This document shows positions 1 through 7,811 of a stretch of DNA of 23,377 bases, in pieces (position 1 is the stretch's first letter; the number at the start of each line of letters is the position of its first letter). The DNA is from UBA11540 sp045531755 (lineage in GTDB: Bacteria; Bacillota; Clostridia; Oscillospirales; Ruminococcaceae), in the NCBI GenBank assembly GCA_045531755.1, contig JAZSEP010000014.1, positions 1 through 23,377 of the forward strand, in the 5' to 3' direction. The translations under genes and the position numbers were made by a program. The notes below the pieces were generated by a model. The model searched no databases, was not told where the DNA came from, and was given only the letters and a program-made list of their open reading frames with translations.

Positions 1-18
1 GGTCAGAATTTTCCGACC
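1..18. other. Short inverted repeat at the window edge
   Basis: GGTCAGAA and TTCCGACC form imperfect arms around two bases, about 30 bases beyond the copA stop. It could be the start of the copA transcription terminator, since copA reads leftwards. Any T-run would lie outside the window, so the call cannot be completed. The loop is too small for a comfortable hairpin. Confidence 0.2.
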
Positions 19-51
19 GAGTTTAATTTGTAAGGTTATACAGCTTTACAA

Positions 52-2529
52 TTAATCTATGCTGACTACAGTATATCCGGCGTCTTCAATTGCCTTTTTA
101 ATGTCCGAGTCTGCTACGTTTGATGATACCTTGACGTATGCTGTCTTTTCTTCAAGATTTACAGTTGCGCTGACGCCGTCCATCTCGTTCAGAACCTTCT
201 CAACTCTTCCTGAGCAGTGGTGGCACGCCATGCCTTCAATAACAATTTTCTTCTCCATAATTACATTCTCCTTTGATTTCTTTTGTGTCTTTGGTGTGTA
301 TTTAAATCTCTTAAGTCTTAAAGCGTTGCTTACTACACAAACAGAACTAATGCTCATAGCTGCCGCTGCAAACATAGGGTCAAGCCTGAGATTGAAGAGA
401 GGAATGAACAGTCCTGCGGCAAAAGGAATTCCGATTGCATTATAAAAGAACGCCCAGAAAAGATTTTGTTTTATATTGGTGATTGTGCTTTTGCTGAGCT
501 TCAAGGCAGAAACGACGTCTAACAGGTCGTTCTTTATCAATACTATATCTGCAGATTCAATTGCGATGTCGGAGCCGGCGCCTATTGCTATTCCAACGTC
601 AGCGCTTGCAAGAGCAGGGGAATCGTTTATTCCGTCGCCTATCATAACAACCTTTTTGCCGGACGCCTTCAGGCTGGAAATCACAGCCTCTTTTTCTGTG
701 GGCAGAACCTCTGCAATGACTTTTTTAATTCCAGTGCTCTTTTGTACTACCTGCGCGGTAGTTTCATTATCTCCCGTGAGCATAATGGTTTCAATACCCA
801 TACTCTGTAACTCGGCAATTGCAATCTTGCTTGTGTCTTTTATTGTATCCGAAACCGCAATTATGCCAAGCAAATTTTCATCATCAGCAACGTATATAAC
901 GGTTTTGCCGTCGCCAGAAAGCTTTTCTGCATCGGAAACAGCAGAGCCGCCAACAACACCTTTTTCTTTGATAAATGCAGCATTTCCCGCGTGATAATCT
1001 TTGCCTTCTATCGTTGCAGAAATGCCTTTACCCTGGGTTGATATAAAGTTTTCGGCTTCAAAAAAGGTCGATTGTTCTGATATTGCAAAATCACATACAG
1101 CCCTTGAAATCGGGTGCTCTGACATTTTTTCGAGAGAATATGCAATCTTTATAAGCTCTTGCTTAGTGATACTGCCCACAGGGATAACGTCTGTAACAGA
1201 TGGCTTTCCGTGCGTTATCGTTCCCGTTTTGTCAAAAACAGCGGTATCAATGCTGTGCAAAGCTTCAAGCGCTTCAGCGGATTTTATCAGGATTCCAAGC
1301 TCAGCAGCCTTTCCCGTAGAAACCATAATGGCAGTAGGAGTAGCAAGACCAAGTGCGCAAGGACAAGAAATTACAAGCACCGAAATAGCGCTTGTCAGTG
1401 CCGGTTCAAAACCTGCGCCCGAAGCAAGCCAAGCAATGAAGGTTATTATCGCAATGGTGATAACCGAAGGAACGAAAATGAGACTAACCTTGTCTGCTAA
1501 CTTTGCGATAGGTGCTTTTGACGAGGAGGCTTCTTCAACAAGTCGAATTATCTCTGACAGAGTAGTGTCATCGCCAACCCTTTCGGCACGGATTTTTATA
1601 TATCCCGAGGTGTTGATGCACGCACCAATCACCTTATCACCGACTGATTTATCAACAGGCACGCTTTCTCCGGTTATAGCCGACTCATCAACAGCAGCAA
1701 AGCCCTCGACTACGACACCGTCAGCAGGAATAGCTCTTCCGGGCTTTACTATTATAATATCACCCTTTACGATATCGGCAGCGGGAATATCGATCTCAAC
1801 TCCGTCACGCTCAACGATAGCGGTTTTGGGCGCAAGATCCAAGAGCTTGGAAACAGCGTCGGTTGTCTTTCGGGTCGACCTTGACTCAAGGAACTTTCCA
1901 AGAGTAATCAGCGTCAATATCATAGCAGCCGATTCGTAGTAGAGCGACATATGAAGGGCTAGTAGGGTTGTAAGGTCGTGATTTATTGTAGCGACCAAAA
2001 GCTTATATGTCACGTACAAGCTGTAAAGCACAGCAGAAGAAGACCCGATTGCAATCAAAGAGTCCATATTTGGACTAAGCTTGAACAGTCTTGTGAATCC
2101 AACCTTAAAATATCTAAAGTTAATTATCAGTATAGGAACGCACAAAACAAGCTCAGTTAAGGCGAGATATAGGATTTTATCACCTGCGGAAAGAAAGCTT
2201 GGCAACGGTAATCCAAGCATATGTCCCATTGAAACGTAAAAAAGGGGAATCATAAAAATAAGCGAAACCAAAAAACGAGTTTTTAGATTTGAGGTCTCGT
2301 CCTTCGGTAAATCCTTTTTATTTGACAGAAAGGCGTTATATCCGGCCGATTTTACGCTTGATATAATTTCACGTTCCGAAAGGGAATCGGTACACAAAAC
2401 GTCCATACTTTTTGTCAGAAGGTTAACGTTTGCAGACTCAACTCCATCAAGCTTGGAAACAGAGTTTTGAACGTGGGAAGAACAGGCGGAGCAAGTCATT
2501 CCTGTCACGGTAAATTTCAAATGTTTCAT
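52..2529 (-). CDS. copA: Copper-exporting P1B-type ATPase with N- and C-terminal metal-binding domains
   Basis: Membrane pump that uses ATP to expel Cu(I). Numbering below is from the upstream GTG at 2541. An N-terminal HMA domain (about 6-72) has GMTCSAC. Membrane segments follow, with TGES at about 290-293, the Cu-site CPC in SCPCALGLATPT (about 392-403), the phosphorylation site DKTGT (437-441), HP (477-478), GDGIND (635-640), and the last membrane helices with YN and MSxSS. After a short Lys-rich linker, a second HMA domain (762-829) carries GMACHHC and looks like a free CopZ chaperone. CopA proteins usually carry HMA domains only at the N-terminus, so this is a CopA-CopZ fusion. The ATG at 2529 (825 aa) is preferred because GTGAGG lies six bases upstream and covers the alternative GTG. 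The promoter and an inverted repeat are just upstream. No copper regulator gene is adjacent. Confidence 0.93.
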   Translation of the reverse strand: MKHLKFTVTGMTCSACSSHVQNSVSKLDGVESANVNLLTKSMDVLCTDSLSEREIISSVKSAGYNAFLSNKKDLPKDETSNLKTRFLVSLIFMIPLFYVSMGHMLGLPLPSFLSAGDKILYLALTELVLCVPILIINFRYFKVGFTRLFKLSPNMDSLIAIGSSSAVLYSLYVTYKLLVATINHDLTTLLALHMSLYYESAAMILTLITLGKFLESRSTRKTTDAVSKLLDLAPKTAIVERDGVEIDIPAADIVKGDIIIVKPGRAIPADGVVVEGFAAVDESAITGESVPVDKSVGDKVIGACINTSGYIKIRAERVGDDTTLSEIIRLVEEASSSKAPIAKLADKVSLIFVPSVITIAIITFIAWLASGAGFEPALTSAISVLVISCPCALGLATPTAIMVSTGKAAELGILIKSAEALEALHSIDTAVFDKTGTITHGKPSVTDVIPVGSITKQELIKIAYSLEKMSEHPISRAVCDFAISEQSTFFEAENFISTQGKGISATIEGKDYHAGNAAFIKEKGVVGGSAVSDAEKLSGDGKTVIYVADDENLLGIIAVSDTIKDTSKIAIAELQSMGIETIMLTGDNETTAQVVQKSTGIKKVIAEVLPTEKEAVISSLKASGKKVVMIGDGINDSPALASADVGIAIGAGSDIAIESADIVLIKNDLLDVVSALKLSKSTITNIKQNLFWAFFYNAIGIPFAAGLFIPLFNLRLDPMFAAAAMSISSVCVVSNALRLKRFKYTPKTQKKSKENVIMEKKIVIEGMACHHCSGRVEKVLNEMDGVSATVNLEEKTAYVKVSSNVADSDIKKAIEDAGYTVVSID
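268..274 (-). promoter_or_regulatory. Internal ribosome binding site inside copA, ahead of the CopZ domain
   Basis: AAAGGAG lies nine bases before an in-frame ATG (258-256) inside copA. Initiation here would yield a 68-residue protein beginning MEKKIVIEGMACHHC, the exact length and shape of a free CopZ copper chaperone. The site is in the non-conserved linker, so protein-level constraint does not readily explain it. Internal initiation is an inference. Confidence 0.55.
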
Positions 2530-2544
2530 TGTTTGCCTCACACA

Positions 2545-2565
2545 ACTATACTAATTTAGTATAGT
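2545..2565. promoter_or_regulatory. Perfect 10-bp inverted repeat over the copA promoter (putative operator)
   Basis: The arm ACTATACTAA, one central T and the exact reverse complement of the arm. It overlaps half of the copA -10 hexamer and the expected start of transcription, the usual place for a repressor operator. It does not match the CopY core (TACAnnTGTA) or the GC-rich CsoR sites I know, so I do not name the regulator. Confidence 0.6.
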
Positions 2566-2591
2566 ATAGCATTATTTACAAATAATATCAA
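2563..2591 (-). promoter_or_regulatory. copA promoter (sigma-A type)
   Basis: On the minus strand, -35 TTGATA (2591-2586), a 17-base spacer and -10 TATACT (2568-2563). Both are close to consensus with ideal spacing. The leader would be very short, about 25-30 bases. Confidence 0.7.
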
Positions 2592-2599
2592 GAAGAATA

Positions 2600-2628
2600 T
2601 TGAAGAAAATGTAAGAAAGGTGTATAAT
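2600..2628 (+). promoter_or_regulatory. tldD operon promoter (sigma-A type)
   Basis: -35 TTGAAG (2600-2605), 17-base spacer, -10 TATAAT (2623-2628) preceded by TG. It is back to back with the copA promoter, and the two -35 boxes are only eight bases apart, so binding at the copA operator could affect both. Confidence 0.7.
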
Positions 2629-2659
2629 AAAAATATATTAGCAAAATGGGGAGAAGGCT

Positions 2660-4045
2660 ATGTTGACAAAAGAAATTATTGATAGAGTTTTAACAGCTGC
2701 CCTTGCGGCAGGCGGAGACTTCGCTGAGATTTATGCTGAAAACACCTTGAAAAACACCTTGGAGATTATAGATGCGAGAGTCGACTCTGCTCTTTGTGCC
2801 CGTAACTACGGCGTTGGAATACGTGTTCTTAAGGGCAACAAGTGCGTGTATGCATCGACTAATGATATTTCCGAGAAAACATTAACTCAGCTCGCAACAC
2901 AGCTTGCGAGTACCCTCAGAACCGACGAGTATCATACTGCCGCAGCCGTTGTAAGACGAGATTTTAGGAGTTCACATCCGATTATCTATGCGCCTTCAAC
3001 AGTTGATATACAGCGAAAGGTTGCTGTTGCCAAAACCGCTTATACAAGTGCTAAACAATATTCAACTGACATATCGCAGGCCGAGGTAACGTATATCGAT
3101 TGGGATAGTGATATCCTTATTGCCAACAGCGACGGACTGCTTGTTGGTGACAGAAGAGTGTATACAAGGCTTTACGTGATGGCGGTTGCAAGTGCGGCAG
3201 GGGAAAATCAGGTTGGAACAGAAGGCCCCGGAAGACGAATGGGCTTTGAGGTATTTGAAAAGACTATTGACCCCGACTATTATGGCAGAGTTGCCGCTAA
3301 ACAGGCAGTTACAATGCTTCACGCAAAGGATTGCCCGAGCGGACGTATGCAGGTTGCTATAGAAAACGGATTTGGAGGAGTTATTTTCCACGAAGCGTGC
3401 GGACACTCTCTTGAAGCAACAAGCGTGGCAAAAGGCAATTCTGAATTTTGCGGAAAGCTTGGTCAGCAGATTGCAAATCACAAGGTTACGGCAATAGACG
3501 ATGCTACTATTCCAAACGCGTGGGGTTCCATTGATATAGACGACGAAGGAACACCTGCCAAAAAGAACGTTTTGATAGAAAACGGAATTCTTAAGGGATA
3601 TATGGTTGACAAGCTCGGAGGCAGAATAATGGGAATGCAACCCACCGGTAATTCTCGACGCCAATCCTATGAATTTGCACCGACATCCCGTATGACAAAC
3701 ACCTTTATTGCCGAGGGCCCCGATAAAAATGAAGATATAATCCGTTCAATGCAAAACGGTCTGTACGCGAAAAAAATGGGTGGCGGTTCTGTCAATCCTG
3801 TTACCGGTGATTTCAACTTTGCAGTTTCCGAAGGATACCTTGTTCGCAATGGAGAGATATGCGAACCTGTCAGAGGAGCAAGCCTTATAGGAAAAGGCTC
3901 CGACGTCCTAATGAAGATAGATATGGTCGGACAAAACCTTGATCACGGACAGGGTATGTGCGGTTCTTCAAGTGGTTCTGTACCTGTCAATGTCGGTCAG
4001 CCCCTTATCAGAGTTTCCGATATAGTTGTCGGTGGAAAGGAATAA
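2660..4045 (+). CDS. tldD: TldD-type zinc metalloprotease subunit
   Basis: Catalytic half of the TldD/TldE protease, a cytoplasmic heterodimer which in E. coli processes the microcin B17 precursor and degrades the CcdA antitoxin. The zinc motif HEACGH is at residues 244-249, followed by a Glu in SLEA as in the family's HExxxH signature. The C-terminus has the family's CGSSSGSVPVNVGQP stretch. Length (461 aa) is normal. ATG is preceded by GGGAGAAGG at good distance. It is followed after 12 bases by tldE, its expected partner. The physiological substrate cannot be read here. A peptide-modification cluster, with which TldD/E often occurs, is not visible in this window. Confidence 0.92.
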   Translation: MLTKEIIDRVLTAALAAGGDFAEIYAENTLKNTLEIIDARVDSALCARNYGVGIRVLKGNKCVYASTNDISEKTLTQLATQLASTLRTDEYHTAAAVVRRDFRSSHPIIYAPSTVDIQRKVAVAKTAYTSAKQYSTDISQAEVTYIDWDSDILIANSDGLLVGDRRVYTRLYVMAVASAAGENQVGTEGPGRRMGFEVFEKTIDPDYYGRVAAKQAVTMLHAKDCPSGRMQVAIENGFGGVIFHEACGHSLEATSVAKGNSEFCGKLGQQIANHKVTAIDDATIPNAWGSIDIDDEGTPAKKNVLIENGILKGYMVDKLGGRIMGMQPTGNSRRQSYEFAPTSRMTNTFIAEGPDKNEDIIRSMQNGLYAKKMGGGSVNPVTGDFNFAVSEGYLVRNGEICEPVRGASLIGKGSDVLMKIDMVGQNLDHGQGMCGSSSGSVPVNVGQPLIRVSDIVVGGKE

Positions 4046-4057
4046 GAGGTGAAGTGT

Positions 4058-5407
4058 ATGAAATACAATGATTTTAAGCTCTGTGTAAAAAACAGTGTTG
4101 AAAAATACGGAATAAAAGAGTACGAGCTGTATTACAGCAGAGGTGCGAGCACTTCTTTTTCCGCATATAAGGGTGAGATAGACAAAACCTCTTCAAGCGA
4201 CGGAGACGGAGCTTGCTTCAGATGTATAGTGAACGGTAGAATGGGCTATGCATCAACAGAGCTTTTTTCTGAAGAAGAGGCTGAAAGAATAGTCTCGGAC
4301 GCAAAAAAATGTGCCGAGATTCTTGAAACAGAAGATAAGGAATTCCTTTTCGAAGGAAGCGACGAATACCCCGAAATTCCTAATAATGAGTATATAGCAT
4401 TGGATTCAGAGCTGATGATGGAGCAGGTTATACAGCTCGAAAAGAAGTGCTATGAAACAGACTCAAGAATTAAAAACGTTTCTCACGCCACAGTTCTTCA
4501 AGCTTTTTCAGAAACAGGAATAACCAATTCATACGGCCTTGATTTGTACAGCAGTTCGCCTCTTTTCTGCGTTTACGCGCAGGCAACTGCAGAAGAAAAT
4601 TCTGATGTTCAGGTTGGTTTTTCAGCGTCGTTTTCTAACAAAGCTGATAAACTTAGTGTTGATTCTGTAGTAGAAGAAAGCACAAAACAGGCACTGTCTG
4701 CGTTGGGAGCGGAGAGCATTCCTACAGGAAAGTACAAAACCGTTATTTCAAATATGCAGATGGCGACTTTGTTGGAAACGTTTTGTGATGTATTTTCTGC
4801 TGACGCAGCTCAAAAGGGTATGTCGCTTTTAGCAGACAAAGAGGGTGAATTTGTTGCATCCGAAATCGTCACTATCGTTGATGACCCGTTTTGTGAGGAT
4901 TCCTGCTGTATGTCTGCTTTTGACGCTGAGGGCGTGGCAACGAAAAAGAAAAATATCGTGGAAAACGGTGTTTTTAAAACTTTGCTCCATAACTTGAAAA
5001 CTGCAGACAAAGCGGGTGTTACAACCACGGGAAATGCATACAAAGGCTCTTATAAGAGCAAAGTGTCAATTGCTCCTTTCGCTTTTTATATCAAGCCTTC
5101 GGACGTTTCGTTTGACGAGGTGCTGAACCGCACACAAAACGGTGTTTATATTACAGAACTCAACGGTATGCACGCCGGTGCAAACTTTGTCACAGGTGAT
5201 TTTTCTCTTTCTGCAAGCGGTTTCTTGATTGAAGCTGGAAAAATAACTAAACCTGTTAATGAAATTACGATTGCAGGTAATTTCTTTACGATGCTCAAGC
5301 AGATTGAGTGCGTAGGTAATGACTTTAAATTTTCAATGCCCGGAGGCAGCTCACAGTTTGGCTCGCCTTGCGCGCTTGTGGGAACAATGGCAATTTCCGG
5401 TAAATAG
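4058..5407 (+). CDS. tldE: TldE/PmbA-type metalloprotease partner subunit
   Basis: Non-catalytic partner of TldD. It shares the fold and the C-terminal glycine/serine-rich tail (PGGSSQFGSP) but has no HExxxH zinc motif, as expected for TldE. The ATG at 4058 (449 aa) is chosen because AGAGGTG sits six bases upstream; a GTG at 4049 lies inside that site. The close spacing after tldD suggests coupled translation and a one-to-one complex. The stop codon TAG is part of the ribosome binding site (TAGGAG) of the next gene, so the three genes form one operon. Confidence 0.9.
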   Translation: MKYNDFKLCVKNSVEKYGIKEYELYYSRGASTSFSAYKGEIDKTSSSDGDGACFRCIVNGRMGYASTELFSEEEAERIVSDAKKCAEILETEDKEFLFEGSDEYPEIPNNEYIALDSELMMEQVIQLEKKCYETDSRIKNVSHATVLQAFSETGITNSYGLDLYSSSPLFCVYAQATAEENSDVQVGFSASFSNKADKLSVDSVVEESTKQALSALGAESIPTGKYKTVISNMQMATLLETFCDVFSADAAQKGMSLLADKEGEFVASEIVTIVDDPFCEDSCCMSAFDAEGVATKKKNIVENGVFKTLLHNLKTADKAGVTTTGNAYKGSYKSKVSIAPFAFYIKPSDVSFDEVLNRTQNGVYITELNGMHAGANFVTGDFSLSASGFLIEAGKITKPVNEITIAGNFFTMLKQIECVGNDFKFSMPGGSSQFGSPCALVGTMAISGK

Positions 5408-5417
5408 GAGTGATTAA

Positions 5418-6461
5418 GTGAAAAAAATCGTAGCTTTTTGTCTTATTTTTTCCTTTGCACTTTGTCTTTTCGGACTAACAGCATTTGCCGAAGAAGTTGT
5501 TTTCTCTGGAAATTTTGAACCGATAACCTTTTCTGTCGGACTTGGTAGTAAAGAAAAGCTTACAAACGGAATCACAGCGATAGATCCCCATACTAAAGAG
5601 GATATAACCGAAAGGGTTGAGATTCTCGGTACCATTGATTTTGATACCGTAGGCGTCTACAACGTTTCCTACAGTGTTGCGGATAGTACCGGCAAAAACT
5701 GGGGAAAACTGCGCAAGGTTTCTGTTGTAGCTCTTGATAGCGACGTTGAGTATATTAACATTGACCACGGCAAGAACTACCTTGAGTCTATAGATTTTCA
5801 GATGATTAAAAATACCGATTTTGAGCTTCACTATCTGCTGTATGCCGATAACTACGAAAAGCTTCTCTATTCCTGGTGCTTTACAGGTGAGGACATATAC
5901 AATCCTCCGCGCCGAATGAGCGTTACTATTACCGGGGAAAGCGAAAATTATGAGGCTATAAAAAACGGAGTAGGACAGGCAAATTTTCAAATTCTGAATT
6001 TTGAATATAAGGATAGATTTCCAAGTAAGGCCGAAATATTCTTTTCCGTGAACGAAGAATTTGATATTAATAACTCGCTTTATCTGTATTCATACGGAGA
6101 ACCCGAGGGATTCAAGCTTATTGATGACGGAATTGTTATAAACAGCGTATACTATGCATCCTGTTTTTTTGAAAAGGGAGGGGAATACGTCCTCACCGAC
6201 AAAAAGATAGGATACAGTAACAGCAATATTCCGCATTTCACGTCCTCTGCAGACCACACCTCATCTAAAACTGGGGATAGTACGCAATCAGAGATACATA
6301 TAAATCCTGAGTTCAATGAGGATACTTCGTATGAAGCTCAACCTGAACAGGTTTTCAGCGACCTTGAAAAAAACATATATCTTTTAGTTGTTCTTTCAGG
6401 CGTTGCAATTATAGTGATATCTGCATTTGTGGTTTTAATATCCTCAAGAAAATCGAGATAA
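5418..6461 (+). CDS. Secreted, membrane-anchored surface protein with Ig-like domain, unknown function
   Basis: A 347-residue exported protein. Residues 1-24 form a Sec signal peptide ending AFA before EE. Residues about 30-105 resemble a bacterial Ig-like (DUF5011-type) domain, with the pattern DPHTKEDIT ... VGVYNVSYSVADSTG. Residues about 135-265 end in GGEYVLTDKKIG, reminiscent of beta-rich modules just before the anchor in Firmicutes surface proteins. A low-complexity stretch follows (about 266-318), then one membrane helix (319-342) and a basic tail SSRKSR. No LPXTG motif sits beside the helix, so anchoring is probably by the helix alone. GTG start, with AGGAG seven bases upstream overlapping the tldE stop. 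Its place in the tldDE operon is unusual and its role is unknown. Confidence 0.75.
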   Translation: MKKIVAFCLIFSFALCLFGLTAFAEEVVFSGNFEPITFSVGLGSKEKLTNGITAIDPHTKEDITERVEILGTIDFDTVGVYNVSYSVADSTGKNWGKLRKVSVVALDSDVEYINIDHGKNYLESIDFQMIKNTDFELHYLLYADNYEKLLYSWCFTGEDIYNPPRRMSVTITGESENYEAIKNGVGQANFQILNFEYKDRFPSKAEIFFSVNEEFDINNSLYLYSYGEPEGFKLIDDGIVINSVYYASCFFEKGGEYVLTDKKIGYSNSNIPHFTSSADHTSSKTGDSTQSEIHINPEFNEDTSYEAQPEQVFSDLEKNIYLLVVLSGVAIIVISAFVVLISSRKSR

Positions 6462-6483
6462 TTATTTTAACATAATAAAATGA

Positions 6484-6516
6484 CCTGCAGTCGTAATGAC
6501 TGCAGGCCCCTTTTTT
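6484..6516 (+). terminator. Rho-independent terminator of the tldDE operon
   Basis: Perfect 9-bp stem CCTGCAGTC/GACTGCAGG, loop GTAAT, then CCCC and six T. It lies between two converging genes. On the minus strand the tail after the stem (TCATTTTATT) is weaker but may also stop ackA transcripts. Confidence 0.9.
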
Positions 6517-6524
6517 ATGATTTG

Positions 6525-7721
6525 TTATTTTACGAGCTCGTATGTATCCATAGCTATCATAAGCTCTTCGTTTGTAGGAATAACGAGGAATCTGACCTTG
6601 GACTCGGGAGTGGAGAAATCAATCTCTTGTCCGCGAACGTGGTTCTTTTCTTCGTCGATGGAGACTCCCATAAACGCAAGTTTCTCAGCTACGTAGGTTC
6701 TGTATGCAGGGTTGTTTTCACCGATACCGCCTGTAAATACGACAGCATCAACACCGCCCATTGCAGCAGCAAAACCGCCAACATATTTTGTGAGCTGGTG
6801 GCAGAGCATATTGGTGATGAGTATGCATCTGGGGTCACCGTTGTTTGTTCCCTGTTCAATATCTCTGTTGTCGCTTGTTTTCTGCGAAACACCGAGGATA
6901 CCGGACTTTTTGTTCATAATGGTGTCGATTTCCTTGGGAGAGAGGTTTTCCTTCTCCATAAGAAGAGGAATGATAGCAGGGTCTATAGAACCGCAACGTG
7001 TACCCATCATAATTCCTTCAAGAGGAGTAACACCCATAGTGGTGTCAAGGCACTTGCCGTTCTGTACTGCAGCGATTGAAGAACCGTTGCCGAGATGGCA
7101 GGTGATTATCTTGAGGTCTTTGGGGTCTTTTCCAAGGAAAGCAGCAGCACGCATACTTACATAGCGATGGGAAGTACCGTGGAAGCCGTAACGACGGATT
7201 TTGTATTTCTCATAGTACTCATAGGGAAGAGCATACATATATGCATAGTCAGGCATTGTCTGATGGAAACCTGTATCAAATACAGCAACCTGAGGAACGT
7301 CCTTGCCCATAATCTCTTCGCAAGCTCTGATACCTGTGAGGTTTGCAGGGTTGTGCAACGGGCCGAGTTCGCAGCATTCTTCAATAGCTTCGATTACCTT
7401 TTCATCAATGATAACGGAACCGGAGAACTTTTCACCGCCGTGAAGAACACGATGTCCAACGGCAGCAATTTCACTCATGGAATCGATAACACCGTTTTCT
7501 TTGCTTACGAGAGTATCGATAACCAGCTTGATAGCTTCTTCGTGGTTAGCCATCTGAACGTCAAGCTTGTAGTCCTCGCGGCCTTCAACCTTATGCTTGA
7601 AGTTTCCGCCTGCGATACCTATTCTGTCGCAAAGACCTTTTGCGAGAAGCTTATCATTTTCCATATCAATGAGCTGATATTTGAGAGAAGAGCTTCCTGC
7701 GTTGACAACAAGAATTTTCAT
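6525..7721 (-). CDS. ackA: Acetate kinase
   Basis: Converts acetyl phosphate + ADP to acetate + ATP, the last step of acetate fermentation, and works in reverse for acetate uptake. The sequence has NAGSSSLKY (Asn7), GHRVLHGGE (Arg91), FDTGFHQ (Asp149), RYGFHGTSH (His181), CHLGNGSS and the C-terminal PTNEEL motif. Its length of 398 aa is typical. ATG is preceded by GGAGG at about nine bases. The usual partner pta (phosphotransacetylase) is not adjacent. The divergent neighbour is tmcAL, another acetate-using enzyme. Confidence 0.97.
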   Translation of the reverse strand: MKILVVNAGSSSLKYQLIDMENDKLLAKGLCDRIGIAGGNFKHKVEGREDYKLDVQMANHEEAIKLVIDTLVSKENGVIDSMSEIAAVGHRVLHGGEKFSGSVIIDEKVIEAIEECCELGPLHNPANLTGIRACEEIMGKDVPQVAVFDTGFHQTMPDYAYMYALPYEYYEKYKIRRYGFHGTSHRYVSMRAAAFLGKDPKDLKIITCHLGNGSSIAAVQNGKCLDTTMGVTPLEGIMMGTRCGSIDPAIIPLLMEKENLSPKEIDTIMNKKSGILGVSQKTSDNRDIEQGTNNGDPRCILITNMLCHQLTKYVGGFAAAMGGVDAVVFTGGIGENNPAYRTYVAEKLAFMGVSIDEEKNHVRGQEIDFSTPESKVRFLVIPTNEELMIAMDTYELVK

Positions 7722-7753
7722 TTAAAATTCCTCCAAATCTGATATTTGCATCT

Positions 7754-7780
7754 TTTATATTTTTTGTATTTGTGGTACAA
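7754..7780 (-). promoter_or_regulatory. Possible ackA promoter
   Basis: On the minus strand, TTGTAC and TATAAA separated by 15 bases, shorter than ideal. It overlaps the tmcAL promoter on the other strand, so the two genes may compete for polymerase. A weak call. Confidence 0.3.
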
Positions 7781-7781
7781 T
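7773..7781 (+). promoter_or_regulatory. tmcAL promoter, extended -10 type
   Basis: TGG followed by TACAAT gives an extended -10 element about 30 bases before the start codon. No good -35 is seen at normal spacing, which fits extended -10 promoters. Confidence 0.45.
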
Positions 7782-7811
7782 ATTAAAAAACAACAGCGAG
7801 GTGAGCCTTTG

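Noticed and set aside
1001..1939. Long plus-strand reading frame opposite copA
   Set aside because: It lies wholly inside the well-supported copA frame, has no ribosome binding site and its protein resembles nothing I know; it is a codon-usage shadow.
2558..2568. AGTATAGTATA shared with the RpiR promoter region (minus strand near 18194-18204)
   Set aside because: Both copies cover -10 boxes; a short AT-rich match is expected by chance and does not show a common regulator.
6261..6320. SKTGDST and NPEFN in the surface protein as sortase sorting signals
   Set aside because: They lie about 20-35 residues before the membrane helix, whereas real sorting motifs lie directly before it, and LP/NPQTN consensus residues are missing.
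7746..7811. 22-residue N-terminal extension of TmcAL
   Set aside because: It would overlap the extended -10 promoter and precede the ribosome binding site; the family starts at the conserved strand that follows.
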